Shown: piece by piece, positions 47,577-56,242 of the stretch
How positions within the stretch are numbered: the stretch's first letter is position 1
How the letters are laid out: every line of letters begins with the position of its first letter
Assembly: GCF_014859525.1 (NCBI RefSeq)
Contig: NZ_JACUUB010000005.1
Location: forward strand, 1 to 64,000
Source of the DNA: Marinobacter sp.
GTDB taxonomy: Bacteria; Pseudomonadota; Gammaproteobacteria; Pseudomonadales; Oleiphilaceae
DNA length: 64,000 nucleotides
Direction of reading: 5' to 3'
The notes under the pieces: model-generated
Told to the model about the DNA's origin: nothing
Databases searched by the model: none
The model's input: only the letters and a program-made list of their open reading frames with translations
Position numbers and translations under genes: made by a program

Positions 47577-49616
47577 ATGGACGAACGTAACCTGAACCCC
47601 GTGCATCAGGATCCCAACTACGAACCTGAGTGCAATATATCTGATAACCGCACCTTCGGTTCAATTCTTGAAGCCCGTCTGGCACGCCGTGGTGTGTTGA
47701 AAGGCGGCCTGGCTGCGGCGGTGGCGGGCATCTTTGGCGGCGCGGCCCTCACCGGATGCGGTGGCTCCAGTTCATCCGGCAGCACAGTGGGTGCCGAAGG
47801 CGGCAATGGCGGGGCAGATCTGATCGGTTTCCGGGCGGTGCCGATCGGTGAGGGCGATTCAATCGTTGTGCCGGAGGGTTACTCGACCAAGGCCATCGGT
47901 GCCTGGGGGGATCCGATTCTTGCCAATAACGGAAACTTCCCGGAATTTTCATTAAATAACACTGGAGCGGATCAGGCTGCCCAGATCGGCTCGCATCACG
48001 ACGGGTTGCACTACTTCCCGATCGAAGACAGCTCTGAAGACGGCCTGCTGGTGCTGAACCATGAGTACATTGAGCCTCGTTACATGCATCAGGCGGCTCA
48101 GGGGCAGGCGTTTGGCCGGGGTACCTTCCCGATTAATGATGACAACACCCGCGAGACGGACCAGGTACTCCGCGAGATGAACGCGCATGGCGTGTCCATC
48201 TACCGTGTCCGTAAAGATGCCGCCGGCGAGTGGGCGCGTATCCCCGGCGATGCCTTCAACCGCCGAATCACTGCTTTGACCCCGATGGAGCTGTCCGGGC
48301 CTGTTCGCGGCTCCGATTATGTTAAAACCAAGTACAGCCCGGCCGGCACTGAAACCCGTGGCACCCTGAACAATTGCGCCCACGGGGTGACGCCGTGGAA
48401 TACCTACCTGATGTCTGAAGAAAACTGGGCCGGGTATTTTGTGAATACCGAGCGCACAGTGGCGCAAAGCCGTTACGGCGTTCGCGCCTCCGGCACAACG
48501 CGCTACGCCTGGGAGCAGGCGGAAAGCGGCGAAGAGCAGTACACCCGCTTTAACGTTACGCCCACTGGCACGACGGCAACGGACGATTTCCGTAACGAGC
48601 CGAACTGCTTTGGCTGGATGGTGGAGGTCGATCCTTACAACACCAGTTACAAGCCTGTAAAACGCACAGCCCTGGGCCGGTTCGCCCACGAGGGTGTTGT
48701 GTTTGCTCCTGCTGTTGAAGGCCAGCCGGTTGTCTGTTACTCCGGTGACGATGCCCGCTTCGAATACATCTACAAGTTCGTCAGTGCCCAGCCTTACCAT
48801 GCGGCGACGGCGGGCGGCCATTTGCTGGACTCTGGCACCCTGTATGTTGCCCAGTTTGATGAAGATGGTTCCGGCCAGTGGCTCCCGCTGGTATTTGGCC
48901 TGGGTGCACTGACGCCGGCGAACGGGTTTACCAGTCAGGCTGACGTTCTGGTTCGTACCCGCGAGTCTGCCGATGCCGTCGGTGCCACCAAGATGGACCG
49001 TGCAGAGTGGGGCGCTGTTCACCCGACAACACGGGAAGTGTATTTTGCCCTCACCAACAACACCCGCCGCACCGAAGCGGATACCGCCAACCCCCGTGTT
49101 GACAATCGCTGGGGGCATATCATTCGCTGGCAGGAAGGTAATGAGTCTGGTACTGCGACATCGTTCAGCTGGGATATCTTCCTGTTGTGCGGACCGCAGG
49201 ATGATTCTGAGTTCAATCAGGCGGGTCTGGATGAAGATCAGAAGTTCGTCAATCCGGACGGTCTCTGGTTTGACGCCGATGCCCGCCTCTGGATTCAGAC
49301 CGACATCGGTGAGGGCTCGCAGAATCAGCGTGAGTTCGCAGAGTTTGGTAACAACCAGATGCTGGCGGCCGATCCGGCGAACGGTGTTCTGCGCCGCTTC
49401 CTGACCGGGCCTGTTGGGCAGGAAATCACCGGTGTGATCACCACGCCCGATCAGCGCACCATGTTCATGAACGTGCAGCACCCGGGTGCAACGACCACAC
49501 CCGAAGCGTTTGCGGCGGGTAACTTCAACAGCAGCTGGCCGTTTGGCGGAAACAACATTCCGCGCTCTGCCACGGTGGTGATCACCAAGGATGACGGTGG
49601 CAAGATCGGCAGCTAA
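47577..49616 (+). CDS. phoX: PhoX-family alkaline phosphatase (DUF839)
   Basis: This 679-residue protein has a Tat-type signal: LARRGVLKGGLAAAVAGIFGGAALTGCGG (residues about 36-63), which also ends in a lipobox-like LTGC. PhoX-type segments follow: GLLVLNHEYIEPRYM, NNCAHGVTPWNTYLMSEENW, FGWMVEVDPY, KRTALGRFAHEGVVF, YSGDDARFEYIYKFV and LWFDADARLWIQTDIG. These hold the calcium/iron ligands in known PhoX enzymes. Substrates are phosphate esters. A typical rho-independent terminator follows. No convincing Pho box was found upstream. Confidence 0.88.
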   Translation: MDERNLNPVHQDPNYEPECNISDNRTFGSILEARLARRGVLKGGLAAAVAGIFGGAALTGCGGSSSSGSTVGAEGGNGGADLIGFRAVPIGEGDSIVVPEGYSTKAIGAWGDPILANNGNFPEFSLNNTGADQAAQIGSHHDGLHYFPIEDSSEDGLLVLNHEYIEPRYMHQAAQGQAFGRGTFPINDDNTRETDQVLREMNAHGVSIYRVRKDAAGEWARIPGDAFNRRITALTPMELSGPVRGSDYVKTKYSPAGTETRGTLNNCAHGVTPWNTYLMSEENWAGYFVNTERTVAQSRYGVRASGTTRYAWEQAESGEEQYTRFNVTPTGTTATDDFRNEPNCFGWMVEVDPYNTSYKPVKRTALGRFAHEGVVFAPAVEGQPVVCYSGDDARFEYIYKFVSAQPYHAATAGGHLLDSGTLYVAQFDEDGSGQWLPLVFGLGALTPANGFTSQADVLVRTRESADAVGATKMDRAEWGAVHPTTREVYFALTNNTRRTEADTANPRVDNRWGHIIRWQEGNESGTATSFSWDIFLLCGPQDDSEFNQAGLDEDQKFVNPDGLWFDADARLWIQTDIGEGSQNQREFAEFGNNQMLAADPANGVLRRFLTGPVGQEITGVITTPDQRTMFMNVQHPGATTTPEAFAAGNFNSSWPFGGNNIPRSATVVITKDDGGKIGS

Positions 49617-49641
49617 CGCTCCGTCAGGCCTCTCGCCCGAA

Positions 49642-49670
49642 AACCCGCGCCCTTGTGGCGCGGGTTTTTT
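49642..49670 (+). terminator. Rho-independent terminator of phoX
   Basis: A perfect 10-bp GC-rich stem (AACCCGCGCC at 49642-49651 with GGCGCGGGTT at 49657-49666) is followed by six T in all. Confidence 0.92.
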
Positions 49671-49672
49671 GC

Positions 49673-49699
49673 TACAGTTTTCGTTAAAAATGCCGATAA
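49673..49699 (+). promoter_or_regulatory. Sigma-28 (FliA) promoter of the chemoreceptor gene
   Basis: TACAGTTT-N11-GCCGATAA differs by one base from the flagellar sigma-28 consensus TAAAGTTT-N11-GCCGATAA, with exact spacing. It lies directly after the phoX terminator and about 135 bp before the chemoreceptor ATG. Confidence 0.8.
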
Positions 49700-49802
49700 C
49701 CCGGTCAAGAGGACAATAGTGGCATCCAGAATCCACTAAAGTAGCAGTTATTAACCTGTATCAATTCTTTACTCTCAACGCTGGCCTTAAATAACAAAAT
49801 GT

Positions 49803-49814
49803 TTGCGTACGCAA
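49803..49814. promoter_or_regulatory. TTGCGTACGCAA palindrome before the chemoreceptor gene
   Basis: A perfect 12-bp palindrome ends 19 bp before the chemoreceptor ATG, close to its ribosome binding site (AAGAGGG). The 10-bp core is shared with 11929-11938 in front of the sigma-54 operon. The regulator is unknown. Confidence 0.4.
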
Positions 49815-49833
49815 TGATAAAGAAGAGGGCACC

Positions 49834-51474
49834 ATGGGTTTACTCGATCGCGCTGCAATTCTTTGGGGGGTGGGCATTGCCGTTGCGCTTGCCATCGTCT
49901 GCCTGTGGGTGGCTCCGTTGTTAGGGCTGGATACGGCGTCACTGTTGATCGGCCTGGTGCTTGGCCTCGCGGTGGCGGCGGGCTATCTGATCGTGCGCGT
50001 GCTGGAACCGACCGAGAAAGGCATTGCCGGGTTGAACGACGGCTCACTTCCGGATGACCACCCTTTGAGCGTGCAGTGCCAGCAGTTGCTGGAGCATGCC
50101 CGTGCTGGCAAGGCGTTGGTGGAAACCCTGTCTGGTAGCGCAGACAAGAATGCGATTTCGGCCGCCGAAGTGTCCTATGCCGCTGATCAGGTGAAAAAGC
50201 GCCTGGACCGCCAGGTGGAAGAAACCGCCCAGATGGCCGATTACGCCGGCAAGATCACCGAGTCTGTCCGGGAATCCTCCGAGCAGGCCACCAATGCCGC
50301 GACGATGGCTCTGCAAAACCGGGAAGTAAGTGTGGAGGGGCGCCAGGCGCTGGTGTCTGCGATTGACAGTGTGCGGATTGTGCATCAGCAGTCGGCTGAA
50401 AACCTGAGCCTGATCCAGGCGCTCAATGAAAAATCCACCAGGATTCAGGGCGTGACCAGTACCATCCAGGGCATCGCCGAGCAGACCAACCTGCTGGCGC
50501 TGAATGCGGCCATCGAAGCCGCCCGGGCTGGTGATCAGGGCAGGGGCTTCGCGGTTGTGGCCGATGAGGTTCGTCAGCTGGCCGGGCGGACTGCCCAGGC
50601 GACCGGCGAGGTGTCAGAAACCCTGCAGGAGATTCAGGGCGATACCTCACGGATCGTTGCCCGCATTGAAGACCTGGCCCGCTCGGTGGAGCAGGGCCTG
50701 GAGTCGGTGGAGAGTGTGGGGGCCCAGCTGGACTTGATTCGTGACCAGTCCGACCGGGTGCAGCAACAGGTCGCCCGCATTGCGGAGATTGACCAGGCCA
50801 ACGAGCAGAGTCTGGCGCAGGTGTTCTCGGCCATCGAATCGGTGCGCGATCACATGGCCGAGAGCGACAGCAGTGTGGCGTCACTGGCGGGTCAGGCGGC
50901 CACGCTGATGGAGTTGGCAGAAAACGCCAATGCGGCTTTCGCACTGAACAGCCGCCAGAGCTATCACCGGTCCTTCTATGATCAGGCCCAGGCCGGCGCA
51001 CAACAGATCGGCAAGCTGTTTGCGCAGGCCATTCAAGACGGCAAACTCAGCGAGTCGGCGTTGTTTGACAAGAAACGTAACCCGATTCCGAATACCGACC
51101 CCCAGCAATACAGCAGCGCCTTCGACCGCTTTACCGATCAGGTGTTGCCAACGGTGCAGGAGAGCATCAAGAATTCCCACGATGCGGTGGTGTTCTCCAT
51201 TGCCTGCGCCCCGGACGGCTACGTGCCAACCCACAACCGGGATTTTGCTCACCCGCCCACTGGTAACCCGGAAGTGGATCTGGTGAAAAGCCGAAGCAAG
51301 CGCCTGTTCAATGATCGCACGGGTATTCGCTGCGGCAGCCACACCCAGGATATGCTGCTACAAACCTATCGGCGAGATACCGGTGAAATCATGCACGACC
51401 TGTCTGTGCCCATTTATGTTAATGGCAAGCACTGGGGTGGTTTCCGGGTTGGTTACCGGCCTTCCGGGCACTGA
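49834..51474 (+). CDS. Methyl-accepting chemotaxis protein with C-terminal sensor-like domain
   Basis: The 546-residue receptor has two close N-terminal membrane helices (residues about 7-28 and 33-53) and almost no periplasmic domain. A cytoplasmic signalling coiled coil follows, with the hairpin tip [37 protein letters not shown]. After it, residues about 365-546 form an extra domain ending in [50 protein letters not shown], which resembles the end of Cache-type sensor domains. If so, sensing is cytoplasmic. It has its own sigma-28 promoter. Confidence 0.88.
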   Translation: MGLLDRAAILWGVGIAVALAIVCLWVAPLLGLDTASLLIGLVLGLAVAAGYLIVRVLEPTEKGIAGLNDGSLPDDHPLSVQCQQLLEHARAGKALVETLSGSADKNAISAAEVSYAADQVKKRLDRQVEETAQMADYAGKITESVRESSEQATNAATMALQNREVSVEGRQALVSAIDSVRIVHQQSAENLSLIQALNEKSTRIQGVTSTIQGIAEQTNLLALNAAIEAARAGDQGRGFAVVADEVRQLAGRTAQATGEVSETLQEIQGDTSRIVARIEDLARSVEQGLESVESVGAQLDLIRDQSDRVQQQVARIAEIDQANEQSLAQVFSAIESVRDHMAESDSSVASLAGQAATLMELAENANAAFALNSRQSYHRSFYDQAQAGAQQIGKLFAQAIQDGKLSESALFDKKRNPIPNTDPQQYSSAFDRFTDQVLPTVQESIKNSHDAVVFSIACAPDGYVPTHNRDFAHPPTGNPEVDLVKSRSKRLFNDRTGIRCGSHTQDMLLQTYRRDTGEIMHDLSVPIYVNGKHWGGFRVGYRPSGH

Positions 51475-51516
51475 GGTTGGCTGCTATGCTTCGGGTTTTG
51501 CCTAAAGGAGTCGCGT

Positions 51517-51885
51517 GTGGCTGAACCCGAGTTTATTCCCGTCGAATCTGAGCAGAACAAGCCGCAGGGGGCCGGCCCTGCCCGTAATTTGGCCATTCTC
51601 GTTTACATTCTCCAGGGGCTTTCGTTCTTCCTTGGCGGGATCACAGCGTTGGTCGGGGTGATCATCAACTACGTCAAACTGGACGAGGTTCGCGGCACCT
51701 GGATTGAGCCCCATTTTCGCTGGCAAATCCGTACCTTCTGGATCGGCCTGCTGTGGTTGGTGATCGGCACGATTACTCTGGCGCTGATCATCGGCTGGTT
51801 TATTCTTCTGGGTATGGCCATCTGGGTTATTTATCGCATCGTCAAAGGTGCCCTGGCCCTGAATGACGGCAAGGCTCCCGAGTAA
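51517..51885 (+). CDS. Small DUF4870-like membrane protein
   Basis: This 122-residue protein has three hydrophobic segments (LAILVYILQGLSFFLGGITALVGVIINYV; FWIGLLWLVIGTITLALIIGWFILLGMAIWVIYRIVKG) with HFRWQIRTFW between, the pattern of the DUF4870/COG3671 membrane proteins. It starts at GTG behind AAAGGAG. Function unknown. It lies 42 bp after the chemoreceptor gene and converges on the MFS gene. Confidence 0.75.
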   Translation: MAEPEFIPVESEQNKPQGAGPARNLAILVYILQGLSFFLGGITALVGVIINYVKLDEVRGTWIEPHFRWQIRTFWIGLLWLVIGTITLALIIGWFILLGMAIWVIYRIVKGALALNDGKAPE

Positions 51886-51902
51886 TGGGCCGTGGCCGAC
51901 GG

Positions 51903-53219
51903 TCAGTCAGCAGTGACCTCTCTCAACCGCACGGCACTGAGGGTGCCGGCCAGGCCCATCAAGCCAAGTACAATAATGACCGCAATGTCTGAAATCAGCG
52001 ACAAAGCCGCGGTCAGGCCACCGGTAATCAGTAGCAGAACCCCGATCACCGTATTGCTGACGGCGGTGTAGTCGGTGCGTTTGTTGCCGCCCGCCATGTC
52101 CACCAGATAGGTTTTTCGCCCCAGGCGCACGCCGGCATGGGCAATGCTCAGAACAAAGAACGCAATCGGATAGAACCAGGCGCCGCCAACCCCGGTGCCG
52201 AACACCAGCGCGGCTGTTCCGACCAGCAGGCAAATCAGGCTGGCCATGGTCGCCCCCCGAATGATCACTCTGCGGCTAGAGGTATCTGCCGCCCAGCCCC
52301 AGAAACTGGCACTGACTGAACTGGCCAGGCTGCTGGCCAGCAAGAACACGCCCAGCATCCAGCCAGCATCAGACTCCCGCTGGGCAAGCACCACAAAGTA
52401 GGGCGACGCCAGAGCGGAACAGAGCAGCAGCGCACGGGTGACGACAAAATGTCTGAAGGGCGCATCATCCCGCAGCAGGGACAGGCTTTGGATGGCCTCG
52501 GTCATGGCATTGTTGCCGCCGCCGGTTTCGCCGGGCAACTCCTCAACTCCCGCAAACAGCAGTCCGGCAAGGATCCACAGCAACGCCGCCAGTAACAGCA
52601 ACAAAGTATAGAAGCCAAGGGTTGGGTCGCCGCGATCCCAGAACAAGAGCGCGGTCATGGCCACCGTGAGGGAACCGCCAAGGGTGGTGGCCAGTCCGGA
52701 GAGACGGCCACGCCGGGTTTTGGGAATGCATTTGCCCTGCACATCCTTCATCGCCACGGAACAGAACCCCCGGGCCAGGGAGAATCCGATCAGGCCTGCC
52801 ACAATGCCAAGGCCCGCGGCGTAACCTTCCAGAAACCACACGCTGGCCGCCATGCCCACCACGCTGACCGCCTGGCCAAAGCTGCCGAGCGTCCAGAACC
52901 ATTTGCGCACCGCTTTGCGCCGAACCCAGGCGCCGATCACCATTTGCGGAATCATAGAGCCGGATTCCCGGATTGGCACCAGCCAGGCGACCAGTGCAGG
53001 TGCGCCAACCGCGCTCATCATCCAGGCCAGCACGGTTTTAGGACTGATCAGTAAATCACCCAGCTTGGTTAGCACATTGGCGGCCAAAATCAGGAAGAAA
53101 TTTCTTGGCACTTCCCGGCAGGCTTCGTCGGGAATGTCTTTGCAGATTCTGGCGTCTTCTTCGTTGGCAATCAGGCCGTAAAGGCGGTCGATTTTGGTTT
53201 GGTTCTGGCTGGACAACAT
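51903..53219 (-). CDS. MFS transporter
   Basis: This 438-residue carrier has about 12 hydrophobic segments, for example FFLILAANVLTKLGDLLISPKTVLAWMMSAVG, LGIVAGLIGFSLARGFCSVAMKDVQGKCIPKTRRGRLSGLATTLGG and DAGWMLGVFLLASSLASSVSASFWGWAADTSSRRVIIRG. The intracellular loop with KTRRGRLSG is a typical MFS loop 2-3 motif region. GAGGAGG precedes the ATG at 53219, preferred over an upstream alternative at 53249. Substrate unknown. It is divergent from rlmJ. Confidence 0.8.
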   Translation of the reverse strand: MLSSQNQTKIDRLYGLIANEEDARICKDIPDEACREVPRNFFLILAANVLTKLGDLLISPKTVLAWMMSAVGAPALVAWLVPIRESGSMIPQMVIGAWVRRKAVRKWFWTLGSFGQAVSVVGMAASVWFLEGYAAGLGIVAGLIGFSLARGFCSVAMKDVQGKCIPKTRRGRLSGLATTLGGSLTVAMTALLFWDRGDPTLGFYTLLLLLAALLWILAGLLFAGVEELPGETGGGNNAMTEAIQSLSLLRDDAPFRHFVVTRALLLCSALASPYFVVLAQRESDAGWMLGVFLLASSLASSVSASFWGWAADTSSRRVIIRGATMASLICLLVGTAALVFGTGVGGAWFYPIAFFVLSIAHAGVRLGRKTYLVDMAGGNKRTDYTAVSNTVIGVLLLITGGLTAALSLISDIAVIIVLGLMGLAGTLSAVRLREVTAD

Positions 53220-53358
53220 GCATCCTCCTCGGGCGTCGGCGGCAAGCATAGCAGGCCCAGTGGCTATTCAACATCACGCAGACGCCAGCGTCGCGCTGAG
53301 GAGGTTGCCTGTCTTCAGCGAGTCATGCCTAATGAGCACCTGAGATCAGGAGCCCGAT

Positions 53359-54198
53359 ATGCTGAGTTACCTTCATGCCTTCCACGCTGGAAACTATGCC
53401 GATGTCCAGAAACACGCCGCGTTAACGTTGGCGCTGACCATGATGCAGGCAAAACAATCGCCGATCGCCTGTTTTGATACCCATGCCGGCAGCGCGCTCT
53501 ATGATTTGACCAGTGAGCGTGCCAGAAAAACCGCCGAGGCCGATGGCGGCATTCATCGGCTGTGGCGGGTTCGCCAAAGCCTGGCGTCGGCAGACTGGCA
53601 GCTCATGCTGGATACTCTGAGCCGGCATACGGTTGATGGTAGCCAGTTGCAGAGCTATCCCGGGTCGCCCGCCTGGTTGGCCGAGCTTGCGCGGCCCGGC
53701 GATGCCGTCACCGCCTTTGAGTTGCATCCGTCTGAAGGGCGCAGCCTCGAAACCTGGGCGGTCGGGGCGGGTGTTCGGGTGATGCAGCAAGATGGCCTGC
53801 AAGGCCTGCTGAAACGGTTGCCGCCAGCCCAGCCCCGATTGCTGACCCTGATTGACCCCTCCTATGAAATCAAGGACGACTACGCTCAGGTGGCAGATAC
53901 CCTGGTGCGGGCGTGGCAGAAGTGCCGCCATGGGGTCTATCTTATCTGGTATCCCATACTCACCAGTGGGCTGGAAAAACGACTGATTGATGCTCTGGAG
54001 CAAGGCTCTGTGCGCAAGATACTGCGCAGCGAGGTGATGCTTGATGAGCCGCCTGAACGCGGCATGGTGGGCTCCGGCATGCTGGTGGTGAACCCTCCCT
54101 GGGGGTTTGAATCACGGTTTGAGGCTATGATGAAAGATCTGCAGGGAAGCGCCAGGCTTGGGCTGACGGCATCCCAGACCTGGTTGGTTCCGGAATGA
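53359..54198 (+). CDS. rlmJ: 23S rRNA (adenine2030-N6)-methyltransferase
   Basis: The 279-residue enzyme starts with the family-specific MLSYLHAFHAGNYADVQKHAALTLAL and continues with CFDTHAGSALYDL, YPGSPAWLAELARPGDAVTAFELHPSE, and the catalytic motif LTLIDPSYEIKDDY (DPSY, the N6-adenine NPPY-type motif). LIWYPILTSGLEKRLIDAL and GSGMLVVNPPWGF complete the pattern. It methylates A2030 of 23S rRNA in E. coli. An AGGAG lies upstream. It is divergent from the MFS gene and close to the following hypothetical gene. Confidence 0.92.
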   Translation: MLSYLHAFHAGNYADVQKHAALTLALTMMQAKQSPIACFDTHAGSALYDLTSERARKTAEADGGIHRLWRVRQSLASADWQLMLDTLSRHTVDGSQLQSYPGSPAWLAELARPGDAVTAFELHPSEGRSLETWAVGAGVRVMQQDGLQGLLKRLPPAQPRLLTLIDPSYEIKDDYAQVADTLVRAWQKCRHGVYLIWYPILTSGLEKRLIDALEQGSVRKILRSEVMLDEPPERGMVGSGMLVVNPPWGFESRFEAMMKDLQGSARLGLTASQTWLVPE

Positions 54199-54217
54199 AT
54201 TGGTGGGAGTGGCAGCA

Positions 54218-55429
54218 TTGACGAACGAAACGGCTCAGGATCATCCTTATCTGCCCGGCGGATTGATATTACTGGACCAGTGGAAGACCCCGGAAACCTC
54301 GGTGCGGAAATCCGTTAGGGGCGCCTTGAATGATATTGTGATGCAGCTTCGGGTTGGGGTCAGCCCGGAAGAGCAGGCTTTCCAGAGTCTGGATGACTTG
54401 CCGGTGCTGGCGGGTGAAAAACTGCGGGCGTTTGCGCCAGAGCCTGATCCCGGTCTGCTGGCAACGGCACTTAACGAGCAGTTGTGTCAGCTCCAGCAGG
54501 CTGGCACGCAGCGCCGCAACGTGAGTTTGTTGGTGGCCCCGCCATTTTCCGGAGTGGCGGAGGCGTTGCGTCACAGCCAACGCCGGAAACTGACGCCACC
54601 GGATAACCTGTTTATGACAGAGCAGGATGCAGCGGCGTGGTGGAATGAGCAGTTGGCGGGTGGTGATTGGGTGGTGCCGGAGTTGGCGGACTTCTGGTTG
54701 CGCCATCAGTCGGGGCTGAACCTGTTGCGGGAGTTTTTTGCCCGGATAGCTCTGGATAAAGCCGGCAATGGTGTTGTTGGCTGCTCCAGTTGGTGCTGGC
54801 AATTCTGGGTTCAGTACCTGCCGGAGCTAAGTTTGGTGCCCTATACGTTGGCCCCGCTCACCGGAGAGCAAATGACCCGCTGGTTTGACTACCTGGCGTC
54901 CGATCGGGAAGGGCACAAAGTAGCTGCAAGAATGACCCACGACGGGCTGTATGTATTGCCCGCCCCAGAGGGAAAAACCACCGTTAAATACAGCAGCTTT
55001 ACCCAAGACCTTGCCACGCTGGCCAGGGGCAATCGGGGTGTTGCCCTGGCCATCTGGCAGCGTACCTTGCGAGCGAGGCCTGAAAAAGACGGTGAGCAAG
55101 AAGAGAAAGAGCCTGCCATTATTGCAGGGCGACAATGCTGGGTGGTGGCATTGGATCAACTGAGCCTGCCTTCGGCGCCCCACAGTGTGGGCCGGCAACC
55201 CGGTCATGTTCTGCATGCTCTGCTGTTGCATGGCGGCCTCACCACGGAGCAGTTGCACCTGGTTACCAGCTTGCCAGAACAGGAAGTCTGCCTGACGCTG
55301 GCCAAGCTTTTGCGGGCAGATCTGGTCAACCTGAATCAGGCGTCTGGGACGTATGAAGTGACGCCGCTGGGCTACCCGGCCGTGCGTAAACATCTGCAGG
55401 ATTGCGGTTATCCGGTGGACGGCTTCTAG
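54218..55429 (+). CDS. Hypothetical protein with a C-terminal winged-helix-like region
   Basis: The product of about 403 residues is soluble. The N-terminal half (ILLDQWKTPETSVRKSVRGALNDIV; FLRHQSGLNLLREFFARIAL; VVGCSSWCWQFWVQYLPELSLVPYTLAPLTGEQMTRWFDYLAS) is not a fold I recognise. The last 65 residues (HALLLHGGLTTEQLHLVTSLPEQEVCLTLAKLLRADLVNLNQASGTYEVTPLGYPAVRKHL) look like a winged helix. Start choice is uncertain: TTG at 54218 has GTGGGAG at good distance, with TTG 54200 and GTG 54209 as alternatives. It is followed by mscS after 9 bp. Confidence 0.65.
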   Translation: MTNETAQDHPYLPGGLILLDQWKTPETSVRKSVRGALNDIVMQLRVGVSPEEQAFQSLDDLPVLAGEKLRAFAPEPDPGLLATALNEQLCQLQQAGTQRRNVSLLVAPPFSGVAEALRHSQRRKLTPPDNLFMTEQDAAAWWNEQLAGGDWVVPELADFWLRHQSGLNLLREFFARIALDKAGNGVVGCSSWCWQFWVQYLPELSLVPYTLAPLTGEQMTRWFDYLASDREGHKVAARMTHDGLYVLPAPEGKTTVKYSSFTQDLATLARGNRGVALAIWQRTLRARPEKDGEQEEKEPAIIAGRQCWVVALDQLSLPSAPHSVGRQPGHVLHALLLHGGLTTEQLHLVTSLPEQEVCLTLAKLLRADLVNLNQASGTYEVTPLGYPAVRKHLQDCGYPVDGF

Positions 55430-55438
55430 GAGAGCACA

Positions 55439-56242
55439 ATGGACGGTTTTGGTTTTAAAGATACCTTCTCATCCATCACCACGGACGCCCTGCTGGAGGC
55501 ACTGGTAGTGGTGGTTGTCGCGTGGTTGCTGATCATGCTGGTCCAGAAGCTGATACCGGCGTTTGCCAGCAAACTGAGCGGCAAGATCCGGCGGTATCTG
55601 CTCGCCTCCGTGCCGCTTTTGAGATTGTTGATCATTGTTCTGACCATCGTGACGGTGGTGCCGATTCTGGTAGAGCCGTCGTTTGAGAACATGGTGGCCG
55701 TCTTCGGGGCACTGGGCCTGGCCCTGGGTTTTGCGTTCAAGGATTACGCCAATAGCCTGATTGCCGGGATCGTCACGCTTTATGAGATGCCCTACCGTCC
55801 CGGAGACTGGATTGAGGTGAACGGTCAGTATGGCGAGGTGCGCTCGATCGGCACCCGAGCTGCGGAAATGGTCACGCTGGATGACACCGTGGTGGTCATT
55901 CCCCACAGCTTGTTGTGGACCACACTACTGGCCAATGGTAACGACGGCACAGACAACCTGATGTGTGTTGCCGAGTTGTTTCTTGACCCGAATCACGATG
56001 TGGCGCGAATGCAGAATCTTTTTCGGGATGCGGTGTTCACCTGCCCGCTGACCAAAACCTATCAGCCGGTGATCGTGACCGTGTCTGCGACGGATGATGC
56101 AATGCGTTACCGTCTAAAAGCCTACCCATTGGAACCGAAAGAGCAAAGTTGCTTTATTTCCGACCTTACCGCTCGCGCAGCCGCGGTCTGTGCCAATGAG
56201 GGGGTGCGTATGGTGTCAAAACGGGTGACCAAGCCGGTTTAG
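55439..56242 (+). CDS. MscS-family mechanosensitive channel
   Basis: This 267-residue channel has three membrane helices (residues about 19-40, 58-80 and 83-110). The pore-lining helix reads AVFGALGLALGFAFKDYANSLIAGIVTLYEMPYRPGDWIEVNGQYGEV, the standard MscS signature leading into the beta domain. The C-terminal cytoplasmic part is intact. It would release solutes on hypo-osmotic shock. GGAG precedes the ATG, and its end overlaps the convergent TRAP gene by 4 bp. Confidence 0.88.
   Translation: MDGFGFKDTFSSITTDALLEALVVVVVAWLLIMLVQKLIPAFASKLSGKIRRYLLASVPLLRLLIIVLTIVTVVPILVEPSFENMVAVFGALGLALGFAFKDYANSLIAGIVTLYEMPYRPGDWIEVNGQYGEVRSIGTRAAEMVTLDDTVVVIPHSLLWTTLLANGNDGTDNLMCVAELFLDPNHDVARMQNLFRDAVFTCPLTKTYQPVIVTVSATDDAMRYRLKAYPLEPKEQSCFISDLTARAAAVCANEGVRMVSKRVTKPV

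Noticed and set aside
47952-49736. 594-codon open frame antisense to phoX
   Set aside because: The sense strand encodes an intact PhoX with a Tat signal and terminator; the antisense product is Arg/Gly/Val-rich without motifs.
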